Part shown: piece by piece, positions 45,901-58,500 of the stretch | Numbering within the stretch: position 1 is the stretch's first letter | Layout: every line of letters starts with the position of its first letter | Source: Rhododendron vialii | Taxonomy: Eukaryota; Streptophyta; Magnoliopsida; Ericales; Ericaceae | DNA length: 64,000 nucleotides | Direction of reading: 5' to 3' | Assembly: GCF_030253575.1 (NCBI RefSeq) | Contig: NC_080558.1 | Location: forward strand, 382,001-446,000 | Program-made: the position numbers and the translations under genes | The notes under the pieces: model-generated | Database searches by the model: none | Told to the model about the DNA's origin: nothing | What the model saw: only the letters and a program-made list of their open reading frames with translations

Positions 45901-48682
45901 ATTTTTTGTTTTGTGTGTCAACATTTAATGAAGTCCTTTACTCGTATCCCTCAATTTTCCTTGGTACAGGCATGGGCACAACTAGAAATGCAGCAGGAAA
46001 ACAACCGTGCTGCTCGACAACTTTTTGAGGTGGTTATATTTTTCTTGCTCCATCAATTTCACTTGTTACTTCTTGTGAAGCTCTATACTGAGCTCTTCTT
46101 TGGTAACCGTTCGGGTAGATGTGGATGTCAAATGAAATTGACGTTATTATTCGGTGAGAGGAGCTGAACTCTAGGTTTCAGAGTTTATGCATTGACTTCA
46201 ACATTGAATTTGGGAGCTTTTTCGTTATGGATTTGAAAGGACTAGTTGCTAGAGTGATTTGAAATCCTTAAAGAGCTGTAGCTATGCAAGGATACGTACA
46301 AACTTAATCTATTGTACCTCTTATCAGTTTCCACACTGGTTTCACGATTCAACTATAGCAAAATCTTTTTCAATTTTTGTTGGAATTGAACATCTATCCA
46401 AACGGTGCCTTACTTGTTAGTTTATGTTTGCGTTCAGAACTTCTCACCGTTCTCAGTATGCTATTGCAATATCTCTCTCTCTCCAAAATCCAGAAAGCAG
46501 TCCAGGCCAGCCCAAAGAATAGGTTTGCGTGGCATGTATGGGGAGCTTTTGAAGCTAATCGGGGGAATATTGAGTTCGGAAGGAAACTTCTGAAGATAGG
46601 TCATGCAGTGAATCCAAGGGATCCAGTTCTTCTCCAGTCTCTTGCATTACTGGAATACAAATACTCAACGACAAATCTTGCACGAGCTTTGTTCAGGAAA
46701 GCATCACAAGTGGACCCAAGGCACCAACCAGTGTGGATTGTAAGCGGTTGTACTTAATCGGACAGTGCAAATACTAATTTTATTTTGTCACAGTTCACTG
46801 AGTTCTGGTCTTATTCTCTTTATTTGAGTTTGCAACATGGAATGGTTTGTCCATGATCATCTTCAACCCCTTTTGGATACTAAATTATTCGAAAAAAGGA
46901 AAGGAGGACAATGCTGCTTAGTAACCAAAATCCCTGTTTTAGGTGCTATGACTCTGTCTTTCTGACTAGGCATTATATATGTCGTTAGGACTAGGCCCCA
47001 AGGCCCAAACTGCATTCTGCTTTGTTGAATTCCTGATTTCATGTCCAAATTTGTTCACTTTGTTTTGCGGCTTACTTGGATTAGAACTAGATTCTGTGCT
47101 TGCGTTTCACTTTTCTTTATGGAACTTGTGCACACATGATGTATATTATTGTACTCCTATTAAAATAAAGATTAATATCTTTCTTCTTCTTCTTCTTGTT
47201 TTTTTTTTTTTTTGTTGCTTTTTTTTTTTGTTTTGTTTTTAATCTTTCGACTTTCAATGTACTTTCTGTATAGGATTTCAGGCTTTGGGTTGATAGTTTT
47301 TTCTTGGGATGATTTAGGCTTGGGGGTGGATGGAGTGGAAAGAAGGGAATATAGAGACGGCAAGGGAACTATACGAAAGGGCATTGACAATTAATTCAAG
47401 CACTGAAAGCGCTGCTCGTTGTCTTCAGGTAGAAGAGACCATATGAAAAAGTGACAGTGGGTCGGTTTGTCCTTTTGCCCAGTAACCGTGCCATCCTTGA
47501 GTTCAGTTGCTATCATCATATTTTGCAGGCTTGGGGAGTTTTAGAGCAGAGAGCTGGCAACTTATCAGCTGCTCGGAGACTATTTAGGGCTTCTCTAAAC
47601 ATAAATTCCCAAAGCTATGTTACGTGGATGACATGGGCGTCTTTGGAGGAGGATCAAGGAAATTCTATCCGTGCTGAGGAGATTCGTAATCTCTATTTCC
47701 AGCAGGTAATTTCCGCTCAATCTATTGCATTCAATGTGCTCATAATAGAACTCTCCAATATGAGATCAAGTGAATGAAATGCCCCAATGATTACAAATGA
47801 GTGCTTCAGTATAGTCATTTATAACCTCCTACGTAAATGAGAATGGGAACAGAAACCAAAGCAATCACACAAGAATACCAAAGGATGTACATGGTTGTCT
47901 TAAAGCCTACACCCACAGGCGAATATTAGCTGAGGAATTTCCCTATGGAAAAAGTCATTACAATGAGCCAACATTATAGGCCTGTTTCCATGGATAGCTT
48001 ATGAATTTCGCCAGGGAAAGTCATTACAACAGGCCAACTTTACATGTAACTCTCAATCTCATAGAAAAGAACCTTAAGGCCCCAATCAAACCTCACGTGT
48101 GTGAAGAGCCTACACATCGAATCGGGTAAAATATAACAGTTTATAGATTGGGTCAGACCTTGAATGGGCGTAAAACGGGTAATTCTTATAATCAGGATTG
48201 CATTTGAGGCAACCCACAATGGTATACTATTAGTCTCAGTCAACATTTGTAAGATCATTGCTTTACATGATTATTGGGAAAGGAGATTTGTCCGGCAAAT
48301 TTGGAGACTAAGACCTGATTGTTGTGTGCCACAGCGTACAGAAGTCGCAGATGATGCTTCATGGGTTACAGGGTTCCTAGACATCATTGACCCAGCAATT
48401 GGTAGCATAAAGCGACTCTTAAACTTGGATGAGAACTCGTTTTACCTATCAGGTACTAATGAGAAGAGAGACGAACAAAGTAGCCCGTCCGATGATGTTG
48501 AAAATGAAACCGGATTTGATTTAGATGGTTTCATTAGTGTGAAGCTATTGTTGGACCCGTCGAAACTGGATGTTCAGTTGGAAACATCTACAGAGCAAGT
48601 TGAACTGAAAACTAAATCTTGGAGAAGGGCATGGAGATCAGAAGACAAAACTGCCAAAACATTGCCAAAGTTGGGAATTTGA
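42970..48682 (+). CDS. HCF107: HCF107-like chloroplast HAT/TPR RNA-binding protein
   Basis: Eight exons: 42970-43539, 44615-44758, 45542-45847, 45970-46029, 46494-46739, 47318-47428, 47529-47705 and 48335-48682. All junctions are phase 0 and give 653 residues, matching the size of Arabidopsis HCF107. The N-terminus (MNLFSSSSTSSASNFSVF) is a Ser-rich chloroplast transit peptide, followed by an acidic stretch. From about residue 165 to 540 come tandem HAT/TPR repeats such as WPEDGRPYVALGKIL, CWAVLENNVGNIRRAREL, KNRFAWHVWGAFEANRGN and AWGVLEQRAGNLSAARRL. HCF107 binds the psbH 5' end in the stroma, protecting the RNA and aiding psbH translation and photosystem II assembly. Broken copies of its last exon occur downstream. 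Confidence 0.95.
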
Positions 48683-49546
48683 GCAGTGTAAATTGAGGTA
48701 ATTAGTCCAGAACAGTATATTTTGGTTCTGTTTGTCAACTTTATTTACCTGATCTAAAGATAAGTGGTCGACAACAAGGTATGTTTTGTACTGAGGATAT
48801 GGCATACAAGAAGAAACGTTAGTATAAACTCAAAACAGTATGACAGCTATGACGCCAAATCATAAATGACTTCAAATTCCAAAAATGTGTATTGTAGTTC
48901 TATAAAATGTGAATAATAGGTGTCTGTCGTCTTTCGATTTGAATGCCTCACTCATAGAGCACTTTTTGTTATTGAAGAACAGTAAAACACAGCTCTTGAA
49001 TTAGACATTCGGTTTTCTGCCACAAACAAGCTGCAGCAACTGTGTTACCTACATTGGTTTGTGAAGGACAGAGAGCCGCGGAGCTAAAAATTAAACTACA
49101 ATTCCACTTTGTTATTTTCCGTATTTTTTAGTGTTTGGTGAGACTGAGTAAGATTATCTATTCTTGACAATAAACATTTTCTGGAACAGAACATATCGGC
49201 TCATACACTGAAAATCTTCAATTTGAAGTTGTGGGAGAAGACTTTCCCGGCTTTTAATAATTTTGATGGATGGATGCAAGGGGCTCCTGAGTTTGTAAAC
49301 CAAACGCTAGATAGTAGAAAATGCAGATTAACATTGGATTGTAGACATCATGTAATTCCTACATGCTCAACTACAGACACTGGAAATTGACATCATACTC
49401 CGCATGTTGACTATAGATCAAAGTCCTTAGCAACAAAATGTTCCAGACGAATCATAGAGGAACAAAGAACCTAACGCAGATGATTAAGTTGTAGACAAAG
49501 AGGTACAGGCTACAGAAGGACACGCTTAAGTTCTTGATTTCTAGGC
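48683..49546. other. HCF107 3' flank
   Basis: No gene seen. Part of it (GGTAATTAGTCCAGAACAGT and following) recurs near 61950 behind a broken HCF107 copy, showing that the duplicated module includes this flank. Confidence 0.5.
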
Positions 49547-50371
49547 TTAAGTTCTACTCCCATTGAATTCTTGAGCAAGGCTGCTAATAGTTATTGTTGG
49601 CTTCACATATACGCCAATAGATTCAAGAACCCCTTCTATAGTACGTCCATGGAATCCACCAAAGGGCCACCGCTCCGGCCCCATTTGAAAATTGAACACC
49701 CAGTCATACTCGCATTGCTTCCCAAACGGTCCATGGGTGCCTTGGTTGGTACCAAAAGTGATGGAACTTATCACACACCTCCCAAAGTAATTGCCGAAAC
49801 TACCAGAGATTGATGTCAGAAACTCGTGGGGATAGTTGAGCTTCAACTGCTTTTGTTTATCAGATTCCAACATGTTGCATTAGATGCAAGGAAAGAGTAA
49901 TGCTAACAAACAAAAAGCTCACGAGTACATTACAATAATGGAGTAGTTTGTAGAATCCTAACAACATAGCGAAATCTAATGTGATGTGAGCCACAGATCG
50001 ATGCAGGCCTTTTCTTTGTATTCGTGTTTGAATTGTTATGCCGTGCTTTCTTCGGGTATTTACCTGGTTTTCTTCGAGCTGTTGTATGCGTGTTTGTCTT
50101 CGAGCAGTTGTATGCGTGTTTGTTTTGTTATTTGATCCATTTCAGGTGTAAAATTCGACATTGTTTGGGCACTCACCTTGTTAAACTTGCTGCCAAGTTT
50201 ACTACTCTCGGGTCAGTCAGACAAGACCAAACAGTCCTTCTCAACATAAAGGAATTGCAAGAAAAAGACAACATTAGTGTACGAAACAAAGATCTCCGCA
50301 ACCTCTGTTTTACCCTGGTGGTCCCACACCTCTCCCTGGATGTTTTCTACGGCACTAAGTTTGGCCACCAT
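49547..50371 (-). pseudogene. Jacalin-related lectin gene with an internal stop
   Basis: Exon 1 (50371-50177) reads MVAKLSAVENIQGEVWDHQG then IFVSYTNVVFFLQFLYVEK and SKLGSKFNK. Exon 2 (49846-49547) reads LKLNYPHEFLTSISGSFG, FGTNQGTHGPFG and GGFHGRTIEGVLESIGVYV. Together these make one jacalin (mannose/glucose-binding beta-prism) domain of about 164 residues. A TGA at 50215-50213 (codon 53, after VLSD) stops the frame, although the sequence resumes in the same frame and both splice signals are good. It is therefore a recent pseudogene, or an unusual transcript avoids this stop. The N-terminal GG loop of typical jacalins is not evident. Confidence 0.75.
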
Positions 50372-50525
50372 TGCTTGGCTTTTCAAAACTTCTGGAGAAA
50401 ATCAAATATGTAGAGTTAGTGATAGGGAGAGGTAACAATGAAGGGAGAGATGGTGGAAAGGGATTGAGGGAGTGGTCTCTTTTATTGTTAATGAGAGAGA
50501 CCAAGAGTCAGTCATTGTCATTTTT

Positions 50526-50528
<3 letters not shown>

Positions 50529-50590
<62 letters not shown>
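50529..50590. repeat. Compound (GA)n(GT)n microsatellite
   Basis: A GA run of about 37 bp passes directly into a GT run of about 24 bp, just upstream of the jacalin pseudogene. Confidence 0.95.
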
Positions 50591-50595
<5 letters not shown>

Positions 50596-51030
50596 CTTAC
50601 ACAAGGTGGCGCTAATGCTCACTACGTTGGCCAATTGAAGTATGAATTGGGAAAACTGGAAAAGACGATTTGTTACTCGGAACGAAGTTGGCCTATTTCC
50701 GCCCGTTTATGATCCGCATAGTTTCAAAGTACAAAGAAGCGCGCTACCGGCAGAGCTCACTAATTTTCTTAATTGTGACTTATTAAATGCAGCATCCATA
50801 AACTATTCGAATTTGAGCTTGTGTTCGTTCATAGCAAAGCTTGGCTCGTTAAGGTTTCAAATCAAGCTCGTACAAATAATTGCTTGACTCCTTCAACTTG
50901 TTATACTTAAAATTTTTAAGCTACTCGAGATCGGTTAGTGATATGCTTGATTAAAGCAAATTTGAGGACGGTTCATCTCATAAACAAGACAAACTTGAGC
51001 GCTCGTTCAGTTTGTTTTTTTTGGTACACC

Positions 51031-51176
51031 CTCATTTAGTTCGTTAGTGAACCCTATCAGCAACTTTTTTCATAATAGTGAGAAAAATATTTTGAACACT
51101 AATGTGGATAGACAGATCTACTAAGCCATTCGATGAGTATGAATTTCGCGTGCATCAAATAGTTCGGAACACATTC
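51031..51176. repeat. Dispersed repeat, copy 2
   Basis: It matches 38711-38860, sharing GTGAACCCTATCA, ACTTTTTTCATAATAGT and GCGTGCATC(A/G)AATAGTT. It is followed by a short local duplication, GTGGATAGACAGATCAATTTA, at about 51178 and 51243. Confidence 0.7.
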
Positions 51177-51484
51177 GTGGATAGACAGATCAATTTACAA
51201 GCACATCTACTAATTCTGGAGCACTTTTGAGTTTACACCAATGTGGATAGACAGATCAATTTATGAGCACATCTACTAATTCTGAGGTTATCCATTGTAT
51301 GCTAGGGGCCCTGTTTGCAACCCTTGTCCACCCCTACATCAATAGGGATTACATGAATAGTGTTATTTATCGTTGTTGTTTTATTTGTTTTGGGTCTCAA
51401 AACTCAACTTCTCACTCTGATCACCAATAAATTTTCTCTATCTCTTTCTTTACTCATTATTCCCAAAAACCATCTCAAAATCCA

Positions 51485-51605
51485 AACCGAACAAACCAAG
51501 TTCGGTTGAAGACTTCTACAAAGCAAGTCGAACCCAAAACTAAATAAATTGGAGAAGGGCATGGAGATGAGAAGACAAAACTGCCACAACATTGCGTAAG
51601 TGTTG
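51485..51605 (+). pseudogene. HCF107 last-exon fragment, copy 2
   Basis: This aligns with the end of HCF107 exon 8 (about 48560-48670): shared strings include ATCTACAGAGCAAGT/CTTCTACAAAGCAAGT and GGAGAAGGGCATGGAGAT followed by GAAGACAAAACTGCCA. The frame is broken and nothing upstream of it in the gene is present. Confidence 0.85.
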
Positions 51606-52689
51606 TTTTTTGATAAGTCAACATTTCGTATGTTCAGAGTTTGACCAGCGTGATCTTGAGGGATCTGCTGGAAATCAAATTGATAGATCATGCATCTAAT
51701 TTCATAAACATTGGGGGATCGGGCATGAAATCTATGATCTAACAAATTTCTCAAATATACCGCAAATAATTTAAAGTCATCCTTCAAATTTTCTCTCTCT
51801 CCAAATTTAATTAGGAATTGCCCTTCACCCCACAAATGTCAAAATATTGTTATTTTAATACTTTCTTTTACTATGTCGGCACTAACAATATACAAAAAAG
51901 TAAGCTTTTTCCAACCAAACATACAAAAAATTCTTTTCTTTCATTTGTTTTTCTTTTGTCGATTTAAACATGAATTCCCAAATTAAAAGTTCAAGTATTT
52001 GAGGAAAACCTAAGTGCTTGTTTTTTTGTAATGCGAAGACCATATCATTTTACATTTAGATCAATAAAATTAGAAATAGATCAAAAGTACATTACTCTCT
52101 CTTTTGTGAAACTTTCATGTAATCGCAAGCGCATGAATCATATTGCAATATGGTATGGAAAGAGCAAGGTCGTACCTACAAGAACTTGTGATTTTTTTAT
52201 TAGAAAAAACTGAAAAAACTAAGTGATTAGACACAAACAAGTGACTGATTTCTAAAGTAAAAATAAATCAAACAATGACAAAAGGAAACAATTAAATTAT
52301 CGTAGAAAAATAAGTGAAGATTATGGGTTGTGAAGAATAACTAGGTTTCGGAATTCACATCCACAAATTTCTGTTAATTAACGTAACGAATTTTCATTTA
52401 GAGGTCAATTTTAACCATTCTATATAATATATTGTTAAGCCCTTCTTATTTATAGCCAAAATATGTTATTCCTCTACTTCAAAAGTTTAAGCCAAAATTA
52501 TCAATTGTATTCGAAAGAACAACAAATCACAGTATACACTCCGTACTTAAATATGGACTTCGGTAAACCAAGCAATTCAAACAGTTCACATTTCACCCCA
52601 ACCATGCAGCAAAAGGAATAACCAATTCATCAATCCCATTAAACTAGTGTTGAATTCAAGGCTAAATTCTAAACCTCCTGAATTCAGCA
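51606..52689. other. Gene-free AT-rich spacer
   Basis: No gene or repeat that I recognise. It lies between the HCF107 fragment and the second jacalin copy, which is the same order as in the first module. Confidence 0.4.
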
Positions 52690-54955
52690 CAATCAAGGTT
52701 GCGCGCATAGAGTTGTCGTCGGCTTCACATACACGCCAATAGATTCAAGAACACCTTCTATTGTAGTAGTTCCATGGAACCCACCAAAACATCTCCGGTC
52801 CTGCCCCATTTCAAAATGGAACACATAGTCCTGCTCACATTAATTTCTTTCCAAAGGGTCCATGAGTGCCTTGATTGGTACCAAACGTGATAGAGTTCAT
52901 CACACATATATCCTCCAAAGTAAGTGCTGTAAGTACCAGAGATCGATGTTAGAAATTTGTAGACACCCCATTCTGGACTGTCCAGATAACGTTATTTGCC
53001 GATCATTTATTTCTCCAATGATGATTATAGTCGAAAACAGTCTGGGGATAATGTTGTGTTTGAGCTTTGAGCGTCCTTAACCTCTCTCAAACCCTTCAAA
53101 CCAGAGCCAAACAGCCCCAGCAAAACCCAACTGGCATACGCCAGTGTATTGGAGGCGTACGCCAGTTAGCTGCCACGTGTCAGTCATCGACCGTTGACTC
53201 AGCTATTACTGGCGCACGCCGGTCCATATGTGGCGCACGCCAGTCAAACCCAGTCAAATCAACTTTATTCAGCCACATGGACGAGACTTTTGTGCCACCC
53301 TGACGTCGGCCACAGTAGCCCCCTGATGATTATATCGGCCAGGCCCGCTCCCCCTCTCTCCTACACCCCCCATCAACTAGTCCCATGCATTTAATGCATG
53401 GGAAGGCTCTCTTCTTGACCCAAGCCAGCCAAACAGGCCTTAGCACCAGACTGATCTCAGTCTCTCTCCCCTATAAATACCCCCCTTGCATTCATTTGCA
53501 AGGGGTTAGCCTCATTAAGAAGCAAAAAAGCTCTCTTCTCCTCTCTTCTTGCTCTCCATTTCTCTCCTTCCATTGAAAGAGAAAGGAAAGCAACCCACCT
53601 CCATACATCCTGCTGACATACAGCCACCTTCCAAGACTCCATCTTCATCCCTTAAGCTCAATACCCCCTTCAAACCTCAATACAAAAGGTATACCACCTT
53701 TATGTTCTTTTCTGTTTTCGACTCCTGAGGGGAACCAGCAAGGCCCAGGCTAGTAAACAATACTAGTCCTGGCCTTGGACTGGTAAAATACAACAATCGC
53801 CTGAGGTGACACATGGCGCACGCCAGTGACCATATGCCGTACGCCAGTCATGGCAGAACGAGCACTACTGGCGTGGGGATCATGGATCACCATTTCTGTC
53901 ATTTTATCTTTCTGTCAATCACCTTTGCATGCTAAATAACCAGTTTACTGTTTTCTGTATATTTAGAACTGTTTAGATGTGGTGGTTACTGCTTACTCTT
54001 TGTCTGTTCAAAAGGCCTCTGGGATCCTTCTGGTCATGTTCCAGAACCCAGATGAAGCAAAGCCAAGCATTGGATTAGGGTCAAACTGGCGCACGGTTGT
54101 CTACAACTGGCGTACGACAGTTTTCCCAGGATCCAGTGGCTGGCTCTTGCATTTTAGCTTAAACTTGGCCTTTTTTATGTCCCCACTCTGTTTAGGGGGT
54201 TTCTTGTCTATTTTTATGGCTTCCAGTTACCTCATCTGTCTGTAACTATGAATATTTTGCTCTACTAACTGTGGTTTGTCCTGGGTGTGCGCTGGTCCTT
54301 TTCTAGAGCCTAGAGGATTGCAAACAAAGACTGTGAAACCTGGAGAGTGAAGTACGCCAGTCAGGTTGTGGCGTGCGCAGGTCGTCTCTGCATGCACTGG
54401 TTCGGACCCTGCTCATGCTCCTTCAGGGCAGCAAACTTCAAATTCAATCGGGTCGTCCAGTGCTTGTTCTCAATCTATGTTTATCATTGCAAGCAAGTCA
54501 TTTATGAAGCATTTTGTCACTTAACTGCAACTTGTCACAATTTTAATCCCCATTAGCTGCTCCCCCGCCCTAACTGGCTAAAAGATGACCAAATGAGAGA
54601 AAAATGCGAACGTTTTTACAAAATGCCCGAGTAGAGACCAATCTCCGGATTGGGCGAGAGGGGGTGCCATAAAACCCTTCCCTTCTCGTAACCTGGCTCC
54701 CGAACCTCAGATATCGAAGGTGACGACGGACCAATCTACAAGCCTTTTCCAAAATCAAACAAACGTGGCAAACGTTTTCGAGTTCGGTTCCTTGGGTGCT
54801 TTCACCGCTAAAACCCGAGTGACGACTCTGAATCGAGGCGTTTCGCCGCGCTTTTCCAAACAAAAATGGCCGCACCCAGTTTCACAAGCAAAATTTCCGG
54901 GTAGCGCGCCCACAAAATTCATCTGGGTAGATGAGCTTAACCTGCTTTAGTTCAT
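52690..54955 (-). pseudogene. Second jacalin exon 2, split by a solo LTR
   Basis: Reading minus strand from about 54955, an acceptor (AAGCAG) is followed by VKLIYPDEF. The solo LTR interrupts here, and the frame resumes at 52957 with LTSISGTYSTYFG and later GTNQGTHGPFGKK, then meets a stop and a frameshift. It is homologous to exon 2 of the jacalin gene at 49547-49846. Exon 1 is absent. Confidence 0.85.
52958..54914. mobile_element. Solo LTR, probably Ty3/gypsy Tat/Ogre type
   Basis: 1,957 bp from TGTAGACACCCCATTC to GCGCGCCCACA, flanked by a 5-bp duplication AAATT (52953-52957 and 54915-54919). No interior or second LTR remains. This is what LTR-LTR recombination leaves. The TGTAGACACCCC start and the CCCGAGTGACGACTCTGAAT string near 54813 recall plant Tat/Ogre elements; that lineage call is from memory. 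It holds about ten copies of a CTGGCGyACGCCAG palindrome, and a TATA-like CCTATAAATACC at about 53470-53481. Confidence 0.85.
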
Positions 54956-55127
54956 CGAAAAGTTTCAAAGGTTCAGAAAGAAAATGCAAAAACTGATAAT
55001 GAATAATGGCATTTAGCCCACTAATTTTCATCGACCCAGCGGCAGACACATAAAGCGTTTCTTGATTTTGGATAAGAACTCGTTTAACAAGGCGAATAGT
55101 TCTTCCAGAAACTTATCAGGTGCTAAT

Positions 55128-55524
55128 TGTTGGGTGGAGGAGTATTGATCACACACTTATAATGTATGAAACTCACAAGAGAATTGCACAAACACACTCA
55201 CATATATTGAACTCATTCAATCTGAAAATAACATACAAAGAGGAGGAATTTCTCTCTCTGTAACTCTCTTATTCTCTTACTCCACTCACATTTTTTTCTC
55301 TCAATACAACCTGTATTTTATAGAGGAACTCATACAATTGTTCATAGCCATGCGAGGCTTCCAAGTCTTCAAGCGTGGGCTGCCAATTCCACGAATTCGG
55401 CTGAGCCAAGTCTTCAAGCGTGGGCTGCCAATTCCACGAATTCGGCTGAGCCTCATCCATTCCACAAAGTCCACAAAGGCTGCCAATTCCACAAACCCAA
55501 TCAAGCTTACTGTTTATTTCAACA
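55128..55524 (-). repeat. 3' LTR of the copia element
   Basis: 397 bp at the left end, beside the polypurine tract at about 55525-55533 (read on the minus strand). Confidence 0.95.
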
Positions 55525-55544
55525 TCCCCCCTTAAGCTTGATTC

Positions 55545-58500
55545 TCAGAGATTCTTCATTCCAAGCATTGTCTTCATTTTGACGAAAGCTTCATGTTTGA
55601 GGGGCTTCGTAAAGATATCTGCTGCTTGATCATATGTCCTGCAAGAAACTAACTCCACTTCCTTTGCTTTTACATGCTCTCTGATGAAGTGGTAGCGGGT
55701 ATCGATGTGCTTGCTTCTTTCATGATGAGTCGGGTTCTTTGCAAGCGCAACTGCAGAGCGGTTGTCGACATAGATCTCTGTGGGCAATTTTTGCAGAAAG
55801 CCCAAGTGCTTCAGCACATTCCTTAACCATATAGCATGACAGACAGCTGAGTTAGCGGCAACATACTCAGCTTCACAAGATGACAATGTCACAATCGCTT
55901 GCTTCTTGGATGTCCAAGTGAAGGCAGTATCTCCAATGAAGAAAACGAACCCTGTTGTGCTCTTCCTTTCATCCAAGTCTCTTCCCCAATCGCTATCTGA
56001 ATAGCCGGAAAGATTCAGGTCACCGCCTGACTGATAGAATAGTCCGTCATTATGAGTTCCTTTGATGTAGCGGAGAATCCGCTTTGCTGCGAACAAGTGT
56101 AACTGATCTGGCGTCTCCATGTATCGACTGACTAGCCCAACACCATAGAGTATGTCTGGCCTAGTACAGGTTAGATATCGCAGACTTCCAACCAAGCTTT
56201 TGAAATAGGTTGGATCAACATTCCCAGTATCACTTTTCTTCAGTTCCAGTCCACTGTAGACTGGAGTCGTCACAGGATTGCATGTCTCCATCCCGTACTT
56301 CTTCAGTATCTCCATGGCATACCTGCTTTGGGAGATAAAAATTCCTTCGTCACTTTGCGTCACTTCAATGCCTAGGAAGTGAGCCATAAGTCCGATGTCC
56401 GTCATTTCGAACTCTTGAAACATCGTCTTCTTGAATGCTTCAAACATGGCTGGATTGTTGCCTGTAAAAATCAAGTCATCAACATAGAGGCATGCATACA
56501 ACTGGCTTCCATCAGTCTCCTTCTTCATATAGAGTGCATGTTCGTAAGGGCACTTCTCGAATCCATTCTCTTGGAAGTACTTATCAATTCTGGTATTCCA
56601 TGCACGAGGCGCTTGCTTCAGCCCGTATAGCGCCTTCGTCAATTTGTACACTTTGTCTTCATGACCTTTCTTCACATATCCAAATGGCTGCTCAATATAG
56701 ATTTCTTCTTCTAGAAGGCCATTCAGGAATGCTGTCTTGACATCCAACTGGTAGATCTTCCATCTTTTCTGAGCAGCTAATGAGATTATTAGCCTGATTG
56801 TCTCCATCCTGGCAACAGGGGCGAATACTTCGCCATAGTCGATGCCTTCTCTTTGTTTGTATCCTTTTGCTACAAGCCTTGCCTTGTATCTCTGAACCTC
56901 TCCTTGAGCGTTTTTCTTAGCTTTGTAGATCCACTTTACTCCAATTGCCTTGTGACCTTTTGGGAGGCAGGTTAGCTCCCAAGTCTTGTTCTTCTCTATG
57001 GACTGAATCTCTTCATCCATAGCCTTCCTCCATTTTCCTTCTTGGGTAGCTTCCTCGAAACTAACTGGATCACAACTGATTTGCAGACAGAACATGGTAA
57101 AATCTGCATCCATCTGATCTGTATTCTGATACAGATCATTCAAGTTCCGAATTCCTCTGGGCCTCATGTCTGAAATTTCTCGTTCAACTGGTGAGGATGG
57201 TTCACCTTGTTGTGGTGAAGAGAAACCACGGGAAGATGCTGGTTGATCTTCTGGTCTACCAGGTACATCTTTGGTTTGTACCTGTTCTTCATCTTCAAGT
57301 GTTAGCTCCATATTCTTGGTAGCTTCTATTTGACCCCAGCTCCAGGATTCATTTTCCTCGAAAATGACATCTCTGCTGAAAATCACTTTCTGAGTGATGG
57401 GATTATACAACCTGTATCCCATCGTTCTGTCACCATATCCAACAAGGATACACTTAACTCCTTTGTCTTCGAGTTTGGTTCTGTTAGCCTTCGGAACTTT
57501 AGCATAGGCAATACAACCAAACACTCTGAGATGACCCACACCTGGCTTGTGAGTGGACCATGCTTCTTGTGGTGTCTTCGACTGCACATTCTTCGTAGGA
57601 CACCTGTTCAGTAGATAAACTGCACACTGAACTGCTTCGGCCCAAAATCTCTTGGGCATGTCTTTATCTTTCAACATGCTTCTAGCCATGTTGAGAATGG
57701 TGCGATTCTTCCTTTCAGCTACACCGTTTAGTTGAGGAGTATAGGCAGGTGTGCACTGGTGTCTGATTCCTTGTTGCCTAAGGAATCCCTCAAATTGATC
57801 TCCAGTGTACTCTCCTCCTTGGTCTGACCGCAATGTCTTAATGTGGTAGCCGCTTCCTTTCTCAACAAGAGCTTTGAACTCTTTGAACTGTTCAAATACT
57901 TCTGACTTCAATTTCAGAAAGTATACCCACGTCTTTCTGCTATAGTCGTCGATAAACGTGAGGAAGTATCTGTTCTGACCATTTGAGATTGGCTTTAATG
58001 GACCACAAACATCTGTGTGTACTAGCTCGAGAGGCATAGATGCTTTCCAATCAACTTGCTTTCCAAAGTTATTGCGGTGTTGTTTGCCAAGAATGCAGCT
58101 TTCGCATACCTCATTTGGATGTTGAATATGAGGTAAGCCCTTAACCATCTTCCTATTTGCCAACAGCTTCAAGCTTTCAAAGTTGAGGTGCCCATATCTG
58201 AGATGCCATATCCAATCTTTGTCATTGATAATGGCATTGAGGCACTTTGGCGTGTCATGAAGAACAGTTAGCGGAAACATCCTGTTCTTCGCCATCATTA
58301 CTCGAGTTATCAGCTTCCCTCGAGCATCCGCAACCGTCAGCTGCATATCCTTCAGGCTAATTTGATAGCCTTTCTCAAGGAATTGTCCAAGACTAAGAAT
58401 ATTAGTCTTCATGTCTGGAACATAGTAGACGTTAGAGATGAATGCATGATCTCCATTCTTCCTTTTGATTATAATATCACCTCTCCCTCGAACTGGTACT

